Source: Boothiomyces macroporosus (lineage: Eukaryota; Chytridiomycota; Chytridiomycetes; Rhizophydiales; Terramycetaceae). Taken from it: a stretch of DNA of 64,000 bases. The stretch lies in NCBI GenBank assembly GCA_027604185.1, contig JADGKB010000025.1, positions 62,001-126,000 of the forward strand. The letters are read 5' to 3'. The first letter of the stretch is position 1. Each line of letters opens with the position of its first letter. Shown piece after piece: positions 49,130 through 60,623 of the stretch. The position numbers were made by a program, and so were the translations under genes. A model generated the notes under the pieces. It made no database searches and was not told the DNA's origin. It worked only from the letters and a program-made list of their open reading frames with translations.

Positions 49130-50207
49130 ATGACTCGTCTCGCAAAATTATTGAACACCGAATTACCATGGTTGCAAGGTAAAACTAGACTAAAAAGCTC
49201 CCATGTTCCATTATTCTGGATGGCGGTTAGTTGCTGCTACTTCCAATGCGGGGATGCTTGGAGTATTAGCTCCTGAAGATCCAATCAGAATGCGCGAATC
49301 CATAAGATCAATTAAATCAAATACAAACAAGCCTTTTGGAGTGAATATTTACTTGCTACCAGAACACTTGGTAAAGAATCAGCCAACTGTTCCCCCAGCT
49401 GTTGTCAATAAATTAAATGAATATCGGAAAGAGTTGGGGTTACCTCTGAACCCGCCAACTCCTACTGAAGATAGCTACAAACAGCAAGTAGATGATCAGC
49501 TACAAATTGCTATTGGTGAAAAGGTTTCAACTGTAGTATTCACCTTTGGCATTCCAACTCTAGAGATTATTGATAAGCTAAGAAATGCAAATATAAATAT
49601 CTTGGGATCTGCTACTACAATTAGTGAAGCAGTAGCATTGGAAGAGGCTGGTGTAGATGCAGTGATTCTACAAGGTGTTGAAGCTGGAGGGCACCGCACT
49701 TCATGTAACTTGCCAGAGTATGGCCAAGTAGGCTTGTTATCCCTGATACAATTGGCAAAAAAGCAATTAAAGATTCCTTTTATCGCTGCTGGTGGAATAA
49801 CTTCGGGTAAAGCAATCAGGTTGGCTATAGAAGCAGGAGCAGATGGAGTTTCTATTGGGTCCCTATTTCTCACCAGTGAAGAATGCTCTACACCACTAGC
49901 ACACCGCAAAGCCCTTTACGAAGCTACTCCAGAATCTGCAACTGTACTAACAAGAGTCTTTACTGGAAGACCAGCACGAATGTTTAGGAATAGGTTCTTT
50001 AATGAAATGGATGCAATTTGGAAAGAGAATGGAGGGGTAGAGCAAATACCATGGAATTTCTATGCAAGGGATATCTTTGGTCAAGCCGCGAGAAGCAATA
50101 ATCCAGATTTGTTTATAGTTTGGGCCAATCAGTCTGTAGGCTTGCTAGGCGGAAGAGAAACCCAACCAGCAGCAGCGATAATCAAGACGCTTTGCAAAGA
50201 ATGTTGA
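49130..50207 (+). CDS. nitronate monooxygenase-like FMN enzyme
   Basis: Exons 49130-49178 and 49198-50207, one 19-nt intron, 352 residues. The 2-nitropropane dioxygenase/nitronate monooxygenase barrel is visible: APMFHYSGWRLVAATSNAG, VSTVVFTFGIP, DAVILQGVEAGGHR with the conserved His, FIAAGGITSGKAIRLAIEAG (FMN phosphate binding) and GADGVSIGSLFL. Such enzymes oxidise alkyl nitronates (for example propionate 3-nitronate) using FMN and oxygen. The exact substrate is not decided. No targeting signal is obvious. Confidence 0.88.
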
Positions 50208-50437
50208 TTCAACGGCGCAGATTTCGCAACTCGCACCAAATTGTTTACCACTGCCAAACTGGAATAAAATAACCAATCAAATTCTATTAAATTTACTCCA
50301 AGCAGATTGGGATTCGATGACAGCTGGTAGCCAAATGTTTGATTTTTCAAAGAGAATGAGGCTCAACCAAAAGGCGCACCACGCAAATCCCATTGACCGT
50401 TTTTACTTTTATACAAATTAAAAATACAAATTAGACT

Positions 50438-51131
50438 ATGAACTATCTATTGCTCGTTGCTGTGTTATTGACTGTGTTTGCACAAAATGGAAATTCTAAT
50501 GGCGGGAATGGCGGGAATGGCGGTTCATCCAATGGCAACTCTACTGACAGTGGTAATTCAACTACTAGCGGTAATTCAACGTCCAGTGGGAATTCCACTT
50601 GCGATGCATTCACACAAATATGCCCTACTACACCAGACAATTGCCTTCCATCTACCTATGGAACAACAGTGATTACTACACCATTAGACCAAGGAGGAGT
50701 GTACAATTACATGGACAGACCTATCAACTTCTCATGGACATATTCAGGCCAATATGATTCAGCATATCCTAGAAAGAGCGTTTATTTGTATTATAGGCAA
50801 GTTGGGCAAACCCCATGGACATTCCTAACTAAAGTCGGAAAAACCACAACTGCTAATGGAACAATCACACAAGCTATTCCAGGGAAGTACGAGGTAAATA
50901 CTATTAAACAAGGCTTTGATTATGCCAGACAATATCGATACTAATAATTTGTATGGGATTGGAGACACTGTTTCTTGTGTACCAGATGGCTGGCCTTACC
51001 CACAAAAGGTTGGATTTCTGCTGCTACAAAGCACTCAGTATCAAGTATTCCCAGACAGGTTCCCACCTGCTACAAGTGCTGCAATCATTCCAAAGGTTTC
51101 TCTCCTTTGCTTGATCCTATATATGATTTAA
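50438..51131 (+). CDS. secreted Ser/Thr/Gly-rich surface protein 2
   Basis: Exons 50438-50893 and 50913-51131, one 19-nt intron, 224 residues. Signal peptide MNYLLLVAVLLTVFA, then an Asn/Gly/Ser/Thr repeat tract (GGNGGNGG, SGNSTTSGNST), then a folded domain with INFSWTYSG, AYPRKSVYLYYRQVGQTPW and CVPDGWPYPQKVG. The C-terminal VSLLCLILYMI resembles a GPI signal. It is a paralogue of the protein at 46343 but lacks that gene's first intron. The Asn-x-Ser/Thr density implies heavy N- and O-glycosylation. It probably sits at the cell surface or wall; function is unknown. AATAAA overlaps the stop. Confidence 0.74.
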
Positions 51132-51132
51132 T

Positions 51133-51211
51133 AAATATACTATCTTAACCTTCTATTGATTTGTAAATATACTGTCTTAACCTTCTATTATCATCCTAAC
51201 CTTCTATTGAT
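51133..51211. repeat. short tandem repeat downstream of surface protein 2
   Basis: Two near-identical units of AAATATACT-TCTTAACCTTCTATT (51133-51157, 51165-51189) and a third partial CCTAACCTTCTATTGAT (51195-51211). They occupy the spacer between surface protein 2 and CCT3. Confidence 0.7.
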
Positions 51212-51288
51212 ATTGCTGTCCAGAGGCTGGCTCGTTTAGGCTGGCTTTTGAAAAATGGAAAACGAAAAATTCCTTCAAGATCTAAAAA

Positions 51289-53053
51289 ATGAATCCCAAC
51301 GTTATTGTAATGAGTAGGAATTTTTTAACGTAGATACAAACATGGAAAGACAAAGCGGTCACAAAGCGCAGCTTTCCAACATCCAAGCCGCAAAAGTAAC
51401 TCTTCTCTAACCAAGACTATTGCAGATATTATCAGATCTTGTCTTGGTCCACGAGCAATGTTGAAAATGTTGCTTGATCCTATGGGTGGCATCGTCTTGA
51501 CCAACGACGGAAATGCCATTTTAAGAGAATGTGAGGTTGCGCACCCTGCCGCCAAATCAATGATTGAATTGTCAAGAACCCAAGACGAAGAAGTAGGAGA
51601 CGGAACCACTTCAGTTATTATTCTCGGTAATCTTGATTTCATTGTAGCCGGTGAAGTTTTGGCTAGCTCGTTGCCTTTCCTTGATCGCCATATTCACCCA
51701 ACGATTATTATTTCTTCATTCAAAAAAGCACTTGAAGACGGTTTGCAAATTTTGAAAAACATCTCTGTTCCTATTAATATTAACGAAAAATCTGAAATGA
51801 TCAAGTTGATCAAGGCTTCTATTGGTACCAAAATGGTATCTGCATGGAGTGATCTCATGTGCGGTCTAGCTTACGATGCTGTAAAGACTGTCGTATTGGA
51901 AAAGAATGGCAAGAAGGAAATTGATATCAAAAGATATGCACGTGTCGAAAAGGTAAGCCAGATCATAGATCTATCAACAGAACAGGTTAACAATAGATTC
52001 CAGGAGGTACTGTTGAAGAATGTAAAGTGCTTGATGGAATTATGATCAACAAGGATGTCACTCACCCTAAAATGAGAAGAAGAATTGTAAATCCTAGAAT
52101 TGTTTTATTAGACTGCCCACTTGAATACAAAAAGGGAGAATCCCAAACCAATGTAGAAGTTACTGATGAATCCCACTGGGCCCGTTTGTTGGAAATTGAA
52201 GAAGAACAAGTCAAGCAATTGTGTGATGATATTATCAGAGTAAAACCAGACTTGGTATTCACTGAAAAGGGTGTGTCGGATATTGCGCAGCATTACTTGA
52301 TGAAAGCAAACATTACTGCTATCAGACGTACCAAGAAGATGGACAACTTCCGTATTGCTAGAGCAACTGGCGCAACCATTGTCAACAGACCTGAAGAATT
52401 AAAAGAATCAGATGTCGGCACTGAGTGTGGATTATTCGAAATTAAAAAAATCGGAGATGAATACTTTACTTATTTGGTTGAATGCAAGAACCCAAAAAGC
52501 TGTACCATTCTTTTGCGTGGTCCAAGTAAAGACATTCTCCAAGAAATCGATAGAAACTTGCAAGATGCTATGGCAGTCGCACGTAACGTTTTGTTTGAAC
52601 CATTGTTATGCCCAGGTAACTATAATTAACAAAGGTGGTGGTGCTAGTGAAATGGCTGTTTCTGCTGGTTTGATTGAAAAGGCAAAGACTTTGGAAGGCG
52701 TGAGCCCATTGCTTTACAAAGCAGTAGCCAACTCTTTACAAGTAATTCCACGTACCTTGGTCCAAAACTGTGGTGGAAATGCAATCAAGACATTGACTGA
52801 ATTGCGTGCCAAACATGCAGCAAAAGAAACCTCTTGGGGAATTGACGGCACTACTGGCAAAATTGTTGACATGCACTCCTATGGAGTGTGGGAGCCTTAC
52901 GCTGTAAAATCCCAAACATTGAAGACTGCTATTGAAAGTGCTTGTTTATTACTTCGCGTTGATGATATTGTAAGTGGTGTTAGCAAGAAAGGAGCTCCAG
53001 GACCTAGCGCTCAACAACAAATTGAACAAAATGAAATGATGGCTGAACAATAA
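51289..53053 (+). CDS. CCT3: chaperonin TCP-1 gamma subunit (CCT3)
   Basis: Six exons (51289-51313, 51334-51395, 51416-51626, 51648-51952, 51997-52615, 52635-53053), introns 20, 20, 21, 44 and 19 nt, 546 residues. It is one of eight subunits of the cytosolic CCT ring that folds actin and tubulin. Group II chaperonin motifs: CLGPRAMLKMLLDPMGG, LTNDGNAIL, the ATPase DEEVGDGTTSV, VTHPKMRRRIVNPRI (gamma-specific) and GGGASEMAV. The third intron is 21 nt without a stop, so retention would insert seven residues; homology (SVIILAGEVL) favours splicing. The 44-nt fourth intron is an outlier required to join RVEK to IPGGTVEECKV. Confidence 0.95.
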
Positions 53054-53459
53054 TTACGCTCTTTTTAATAAAGTCTTTTTTGATGAATTTCCTCTGATCA
53101 TCATTACTTTTTACATTGTCCATCGATAACACTGTGATGTAATCCAAAATTGAGTGAAAGGAGACATTCAGGAAAATGAGACTAGCAATAGATAGATACA
53201 TGTAGAATAGTGTGTTTATTCACAGTAAACTAACAACCCTTTACACATGTTTTGATTCCACAATCCTAATTTTTCTTTGGTGAGGATATATTGGCAAGAC
53301 ATACGGACTCAAACACTTACATGGAAATGGCCAGTAATATCTGGTACGACCCTCCACTATAATTATCTAATTTTTCCGACGGAAATTATTTTACACTAAT
53401 TATCTTACCCTTTGAAGAGCAGTTTATCTTTGAAATTACATCATTTCATTCTTTGCGCG
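53054..53459. other. 406-bp intergenic region
   Basis: It lies between the CCT3 stop and the start of the first tandem membrane-protein gene. A minus-strand frame of about 36 codons (near 53243-53350) ends close to a GTGAATAAA signal, but it has no ATG or recognised family. Nothing else is seen. Confidence 0.4.
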
Positions 53460-55757
53460 ATGACAGACAACTCCAAAGGTGAAATAGTTGATAAAGAGGT
53501 TCAAGACCGACCTCAATCGCTCAGTGACTCAAATTCAAAACCGTTGGATCCAATTAGTAAAATTCTCGAAAGTAGACCTCGTCCAAATGTATTCAAAGCT
53601 AATCTAGAACGCGATCGACCCGCTTCCCAAACTAAACGACAGAATGACAGTACATGGCTCATTTGTAACTCACTAATTAAACTAGAATGAGCGCGTAGAA
53701 TCCTTACCATCAATTCTGAAAAAGTCAAACTCTGCTCAAGTGCTTGAGAAACCAGCACATCACAAATCAAAAACTACAATCAATTTACCCTTCACGAGTT
53801 CTGTAAAATCGAAAAAGATTAGGCCGTATGATGACGAAGAAGAGGTAGTTGATATGCATGACAATGAACCAACAGCGAAAAACAAGAATGAGGATGGTAA
53901 CCATGAGTACCCAGAAAAGCCTTCTTATTCTAGGAAAGGCTCTGGAATATTTGGAAAAAGAAAAAGCGATGATAATATTTCGAGCCATTCATCAATCAAC
54001 TCACAGGGCAAACTGCTGAAAACACTGTACAGCCAGCTCATTAAAATTTATGAAAGCACTTTTTTCAGGCGGATTAGATTCTACTTTCACTCCATCACTT
54101 CGTCCCTCCTGTTTAATTTGACGGTATTCTTTATTCTGGTCCTGTTTGTCATCATCTCTACTTTTATCGTTCCTGGATTGACCCTACCAAGTTTTTCATT
54201 CTACAACGGTATATGCTGATTGATCTTAGTGTATCACATTGCTTTTACATTGGCTGGTCATATGCTTTTTGTTTCTACAAACAGTATACTCGAAGTGATT
54301 CATAAATGGATATTGGCCAGTCAACTAGCTTCACATGGGTGTACATTGAATGCCTTGGCCAGCGGTGTGCTATCTTCTGCTGCTCCTGGGTACCAAATTA
54401 GAACATGCATAAAGTTCATTGGCTTTGCTGTGCCTGTACTAATTTCTGTTACCGCATATTTCTTTGAGTGGACAGAATTATCATCGGTAGTTTCTACTGA
54501 TGCCTGCATCCCAGCTACGTATCCCAACCCTTCTAATATCGTTCCGGATATTGGCAATTTCTTACAAGGAGACACAGATCTGGCACTAATCTATTCTTAT
54601 GGTATTCCATTGGAAGACGGAATTGTTGGGGGATGGAGTGCATGGCCATTAATTAACCCTTATAGCCAATTTTCATTAGAAGGCAACGGTGTAGGATACG
54701 CGATTGGGGTAGAATGTTTTCAAGCGTACGCTGCTCCAGCCGCTTCGGAAGGAACTACTTTTTATTTGACTAGTAGCACCCAATACCAAAATTCAATTTA
54801 TGGTACTTTGAAAGTATACCTGCCCCACGGCAGCATGATCTTGGACACTACAAATATTGATGATGTGAATGGGTATATGCAGGAATGTACGTTTAACATC
54901 CAATTCTTTGAAGCCAATACTGTAAATTCATTTCAGTCTGACGAGTGGCAAATGGTTGCTGTACAGAACATCTTGTCAGTTACTGTCGGAAACGCAACGG
55001 TTACCTTGAATGATAACAAGAATAGATATGTGAGAGAATTCCTCCAGTATGGAAACAGTAATCTATTGATTGATAGTAGCGGACAAATGGAACTTGGCAA
55101 ATTACTATCACCCTATCATTGATATGATATTCAACTCCACCACGTATTATTCCAGCCAGGGAGCAAGCTTTTGCAATATCCTCCAATGGGCTACTTTACC
55201 TGATGGCTTTTATCACGATAGCATCATGTGGAAGGGAGTTGCTGCTGCGCTTGGAACTGCAGGTATACAACTATTAAACGATAGCACATTACCTTGTTTT
55301 GCAGTACGATTCTACACAAACAGCTACATGTGAATATTTTGCATTTCACGGTGCTGGATATTTGTATGGCCATCCTACTCTTATAACAACTGTCCAAGCT
55401 GTCGTAATCATACTTGGTGCCAGTGTCTTGCTGCATATCTGGTGGATATACTTGATCTTTGGGCTGGATACAGCAACATCGATGGCCAGCCATACTTTGA
55501 ATTCAAACGTTCGATTTGCTCATGATATTCACAAACACGGAGAAAAAATATTTGCTGGTTCTGTTTCTACTTTGGAAACATTTGACGAAGACTTGTTGAA
55601 AAAGATTGGAGAAAACAAAGTATACTATGGAACAACATTTGAGTCAATGAATGATGAAGTTCCCCAGCTCTTATTGGGCCCAAAGAAGCAAATTATAACC
55701 ATTAAAAAGCTCCTGCAGAGGAGGAAGGCTGCTCAAATTTCGCCCACCGATGACTGA
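53460..55757 (+). CDS. unknown multi-pass membrane protein, tandem copy 1
   Basis: Exons 53460-53649, 53699-54208, 54230-55057, 55080-55262 and 55285-55757; introns of 49, 21, 22 and 22 nt; 727 residues. A long polar N-terminus ends in ISSHSSINSQGK, followed by a strong hydrophobic helix (LLFNLTVFFILVLFVIIS). A middle hydrophobic segment FIGFAVPVLISVTAYFF comes next, then a large Cys- and Gly-containing domain (YSYGIPLEDG, GGWSAWPLINP, ILQWATLPDG). A last helix (about 603-625) precedes a cytosolic tail with ESMNDE and LGPKK. No family is recognised. It is 52-60% or so similar by eye to the next gene, with the last three intron positions shared. The 49-nt first intron is least certain. Confidence 0.75.
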
Positions 55758-56275
55758 GAAAAGTAATATGCTCTAGTGTAATTAATAAACCACGTTGTAT
55801 TATTTTCAAAGAAAACATTATTGATCCGTTGCGAATGCTTCCACCCATCAACGAACAAACGTAATATTTCATGTATAGAGTAAAAACTGCCTTAATCGAA
55901 TACCACACCCATTCAAGGTAATTCTAGATTTTCATACTGAACATATGACCATTCTGAAGGAGCTATATTTGATCAGGGAATCTTTCAGGATAGAGATACT
56001 GCAAGATCTGCAATTGGTCAAAGTTCAGTGTAGGTCTAAAAACATGCTTGAAAGAGAAAGCGAAGTTAAAAGTAATATTGAAAGCTTGGAAATACGCTCA
56101 TCAACAGTGCGAGGAAATGCTCATTTCGCTAGATTGTAAACAAAGGAAAAGTTCCAATGAATTACTTCAACACCAATGAAAATGAATTGCATTTGACCTG
56201 GTGTCTCGCTTTCAGGATTTGGTTTCCATCATCATCATTATTATTACCTAATTTACACGTAAATTGATTTTTCAA
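55758..56275. other. 518-bp spacer with a possible small coiled-coil ORF
   Basis: It separates the two tandem membrane-protein genes. A plus-strand frame at 55945-56139 (64 residues, starting MTILKELYLIRESFR, Glu/Lys-rich, helical) could be a small gene, but there is no homology I can name. A minus-strand frame near 55702-55908 overlaps coding sequence and is likely chance. AATAAA for copy 1 is near 55784. Confidence 0.35.
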
Positions 56276-58514
56276 ATGAGTAGTAGACAATTAATCAATG
56301 CTTACCCAATTACAGAAGAACAAATCAATTCCGCTAATGTCGAGTTATTGCAAGAAGGGAATTCGAATCCGGATGCGAATAGTGCGAAACTGAATAGTGT
56401 TGATCAAATGGGAAGCGAGCCATCTATTCAATCGGACATAATCCCTCAGTTCAAGAAATTTAGCTCCAATCCGTCAATATTGAAAAAGACAAACTCCGCA
56501 TCGGGGTCTGACAAATACGGGAGTCAGCGACTGGGAGATACGAAAAAATCAACGCTATTCAATTTTGGAGATTCCAATCTAATAACTACGGCAGTTGACG
56601 ATGAGGATGAAGATGAACATAGTAGCGTCGATATTCAGTTTAATTCACACAAAACGACAAGTCCAGCGGATTCACGGAAACCCGAACGCAGGGTTAGCAG
56701 CATCAGTTTTGATTTCGTTGGAAAAAGCACCGATAATGTATCCATGCATTCCTCTATAAATTCACAAGGTAAATTTATCAAAAATGTGTACAAAGAAATA
56801 ATGCGGGTATACGAGAGCTCTCTCGTAAGAAAGATTCGCTTCTATCTGAAATCCATATCCTTTTCATTGATAGTGAACTTGGTTTTATTCTGTATTCTCG
56901 TGCTATTTATCTCTTTGTCGATTTTACTCGTTCCTGGCTACACGCTCCCGAGTTTTTCATATTACAATGGTAAACCCTACTAATACAGTGTACCATATTG
57001 CGTTTAACTTGTCAGGGCATATGCTCTATGTTGTAACGAATAGCACGTTAAGCGTTTTACATAAATGGATAATTGCCAGTCAATTATCATCGCATGGAAC
57101 TCAACTTCAAAGTATATCTTCAAGTGCCGTGTCTTCTTCAGTTCCCGGGTATCGAGTTCGGCTTATTTTGAAATTACTTGGCTTAGTGGTGCCTATTATA
57201 GTTACTGTCACGGCATACTTTTTTCAGTGGACAAACTTGTCCTCTGTAGTCAGTACCGATGCTTGTATACCCGCAACCTACCCTAGCCCATCAAATGTTA
57301 TTGGCAATTTCGGTAATTTTCTACAAGGGGATACTGATTTTGCTTTGGTGTATTCCTATGGTATTCCACTAGAGGACGGGGTTATTGGGGGTTGGAGTGC
57401 TTGGCCATTGATTAATCCGTTCAGTGAATTTACTTTAAAAGGTAATGGCGTGGGATATGTGGTTGGATCGCAGTGCTTCCCAGCATATTCTGCGACTATT
57501 TCTTCTCCTGCAACAACCTTTCAATTAAGCGGCTTATCTCAATTCGAGAATTCCGTTTACGGCAGTGTAAAGGTTCAAACTCCAAAGGGAAGTATGATTT
57601 TGGACGATTCCAATATCGATGACATTCATGGATATATTCAGGAATGCACGTTCAACATACAATTTTTTGAAGCTGAAACTATAACTTCATTTCAATCTGA
57701 TCTGTGGGAGATGGTCGCTGTCAAGAACGTTGTATCTGTTACAGTTGGAGGCTCAACCATTACAACAGACACGAATAAAAATCGATATACGAGGGAATTT
57801 GTACGATACACCAATAGTAGTTTCATTACTAATCACAGCCGACAAATGGAACCTGGCTTCGTTTTACTTTCCGTTGGTGAATTTAATGCTCAACTCTACG
57901 ATGTACTATTCGAGCCAAGGGGCAAATTTCTGTAATATTTTACAATGGGCTACTCTGCCGGATGGGTACTACCATGACAATATAATGTGGAAAGGAATAT
58001 CAGCCGCCTTGGCTTCTGCAGGTAAATTATATTAATGGAAGCGCACTATTTAGTCCTGCAGTATGACCCAACCCAAACTTCATCTTGCAATTACTATGCC
58101 AAGCATGGTGCTGGATACTTGTCCTCTGATGCCAAGCTCGTGATACTAGTGCAGGTATTAGCTGCGATACTTGGGGTAGGTGTCTTGTTGCATGTTTGGT
58201 GGATCTATCTTATTCATGGACTGGACATAAGTGCATCTATTGCCAGCCACACATTGCACTCAAATGTCCGTTTCGCTCATGATAGCTATAGAAATGGAGA
58301 GCAGCTGTTTGCTGGCTCTGTTTCCACGATGGACACTTTTGACGAAGATATACTAAAAAGGGTTGGCGGGAACAAAGTCTTTTATGGCACAAAGTTTGAG
58401 TCAATGAATGATGAAGCTCCACAACTGATGTTGGGCCCAAAGAAATCCCTCATCTCTGTTAAAAAGCTGATGCGGAGAAGAAGGACAGCTGTGGGCGACA
58501 TTGAGAAAGAATAA
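56276..58514 (+). CDS. unknown multi-pass membrane protein, tandem copy 2
   Basis: Exons 56276-56969, 56989-57816, 57839-58021 and 58042-58514; introns of 19, 22 and 20 nt; 725 residues. Exons 2-4 have exactly the same lengths as exons 3-5 of copy 1 (828, 183 and 473 nt), proving tandem duplication. Shared landmarks: MHSSINSQGK, hydrophobic LVLFCILVLFISLSILLV, VYHIAFNLSGHML, VVSTDACIPATYP, GGWSAWPLINPFS, YYSSQGANFCNILQWATLP and a tail with FESMNDEAPQLMLGPKK. The polar N-terminal part is longer in one piece and acidic (DDEDEDEHSS). Topology probably places the Cys-rich central domain outside the cell. Function is unknown. AATAAA overlaps the stop (GAATAAAA). Confidence 0.8.
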
Positions 58515-58754
58515 AATTTTCGTCTGTATTACTGTTCAAGATGCGGACCAGCAAATGCCTTCATCAATCATAAGAGAGCGAAAATAGTAGCGATTCACTT
58601 TGTTAAAGTCCCCAAGCTTGCTTGTCTCCCAGTGTGAAAACACAGTTAAAAACCTATCGCTATAGACCAAGAACCAAGATATGCAAAGGCGGAATCACCT
58701 GTGCAAGCAGGTCGCTTTCGGTCCTTTGAGAGATGAGAAATTTTCCCAACCAAA

Positions 58755-60313
58755 ATGAACATCGTCAAAAGGTACATGTCTACCTTTAAAAAGATCACAG
58801 AGGCGGACATTACTCATTTCAAATCAATCCTAAACGACTCTGTCATTACTTCAGACTTGGAATTGTACAACAATGACTGGATGAACAAGTACAAGGGAAA
58901 CTCATCTGTTGTCTTGAGACCCAAAACGACGGAGCAAGTGTCGCAAGTCATGAAATATTGTTTCAAAGAAAACATCGCTGTTGTTCCGCAAGGAGGAAAT
59001 ACTGGGTAATATTGACTAATTCAGTCTTGTTGGAGGAAGCGTGCCTGTTAATGATGAAGTTATTTTGTCTACTCAGCTAATGAACAACATTAGGGACTTT
59101 GACCATGTATCAGGAATCTTGAATGCGGATGCCGGGTGTATTTTGGAGACTTTGGATAACTGGCTGCAAGAAAGAGGTTACATTATGCCTCTCGGTATCT
59201 ATTATTAACATTAGATTTGGGAGCAAAAGGAAGTTGCCACATTGGTGGAAATGTAGCTACAAATGCGGGTGGTATTAGATTGTTGCGGTATGGATCATTA
59301 CACGGAACAGTTTTGTCCTTGGAAGTTGTATTGCCTGATGGAACAATTATGCAACTAGGGAAGCCATTAAGAAAAGACAACACTGGGTACGATTTGAAAC
59401 AGCTGTTTATTGGATCAGAAGGAACCTTGGGTATCATAACTGGAGTTTCTATTTTGACTCCACCTAAACCGCAATCCGTTACTGTAGCATTGTTTGGATT
59501 GGACTCTTATGAAAAAGTACTGGAAGCCTTTAAAGCATCAAAGAAGAACTTGGGTGAAATCATGAGTGCTTTTGAATTTTTTGATCAGCCATCTCTCGAT
59601 TTGGTAAAGAAGCACTTGGGACTAAGGTAAGGTGTCTATTCTCTTTGAATAGCTCAATTAAGCAAAGCAGTGCTAACGATAGAGATCCATTTGAAGGGCA
59701 ATCACCTTTCTATTGCTTGATTGAAACCCAAGGGATGAATAAGGAACATGATGATCAAAAAATAGAAAAGCTAATTGAAAATCTAATGGAAAACGAAATC
59801 GTTAGTGATGGTGTATTGGCAATGGATCAATCCCAGCAGACTCACTTTTGGAAAATAAGGTAAAATAAACTAAAAGGAAGAGAAGGTATTCCTGAAGCGT
59901 GTGCAAAAGAAGGAGGAATGTACAAGTATGACTTGAGTGTACCAGTATCTCAATTGTACGAAGTGGTGCTGAACATGCGTCAGCATTTACGAGAAAAGGG
60001 CTTATACCATCCAGAAAAAGAAGCACCGATTACAAATGTAGTCGGTTTTGGTCATGTAGGTGATGGTAACTTGCATTTGAATATTCTTTCTACGGGAAGA
60101 ACTAAAGAACTCGAAGAAGCCATTGAACCATACGTATATGAACTTACACGCTCTTACGAAGGAAGCATTAGTGCTGAACACGGCCTTGGACTAATGAAAG
60201 CTCCTTACTTGGAATACAGCAAAGATATTGAATTCATCAATTACATGAAAATGATAAAGAAAGTGTTTGATCCAAAAGGAATCTTAAATCCATACAAGTA
60301 CTTGCCTCAATAA
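58755..60313 (+). CDS. D2HGDH: D-2-hydroxyglutarate dehydrogenase (FAD)
   Basis: Exons 58755-59005, 59025-59194, 59215-59626, 59653-59859 and 59881-60313, introns 19, 20, 26 and 21 nt, 490 residues. It oxidises D-2-hydroxyglutarate (yeast Dld2/Dld3 type) to 2-oxoglutarate. The FAD-binding PCMH fold is visible: VVPQGGNTG followed by LVGGSVPV across an intron, then [15 protein letters not shown] and [10 protein letters not shown]. The C-terminal domain has [15 protein letters not shown] (metal-binding His) and [12 protein letters not shown] basic N-terminus ([13 protein letters not shown]) suggests mitochondrial import. AATAAA overlaps the stop. Confidence 0.92.
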
Positions 60314-60623
60314 ACCTATTCATACAGTGTTGACTTTCTGGGTTGAATAACGATGACGATGTTGGCGTCGTGGGCTGTTTCAAAAACAAAGCCCAGATTA
60401 AACCTCCAAACTTTTCTTTCCATGAATCCCTATCGCAGCGAATAAAAGAAACCGTAGGGTCGAAGAAGCCTTTACTTTTCCTATTCCATATACCAACCTT
60501 TTAATACCTGGTGGTCACAAATAGTCTCTTTGTCTTTTGTGACAGTTTCCGCTTTGGGCGTGCGCCCATTGATATAAAAGCCATCCAAGCTCAAACCAAA
60601 TTTGTTTCCAATAAACTATAGAC
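60314..60623. other. 310-bp intergenic region
   Basis: It contains a small inverted repeat (GGGCT ... AGCCC near 60374-60396). No gene or RNA feature is supported. Confidence 0.4.

Noticed and set aside
53243..53350. Short minus-strand frame ending near GTGAATAAA
   Set aside because: Only about 36 codons with no ATG or identifiable upstream exon.
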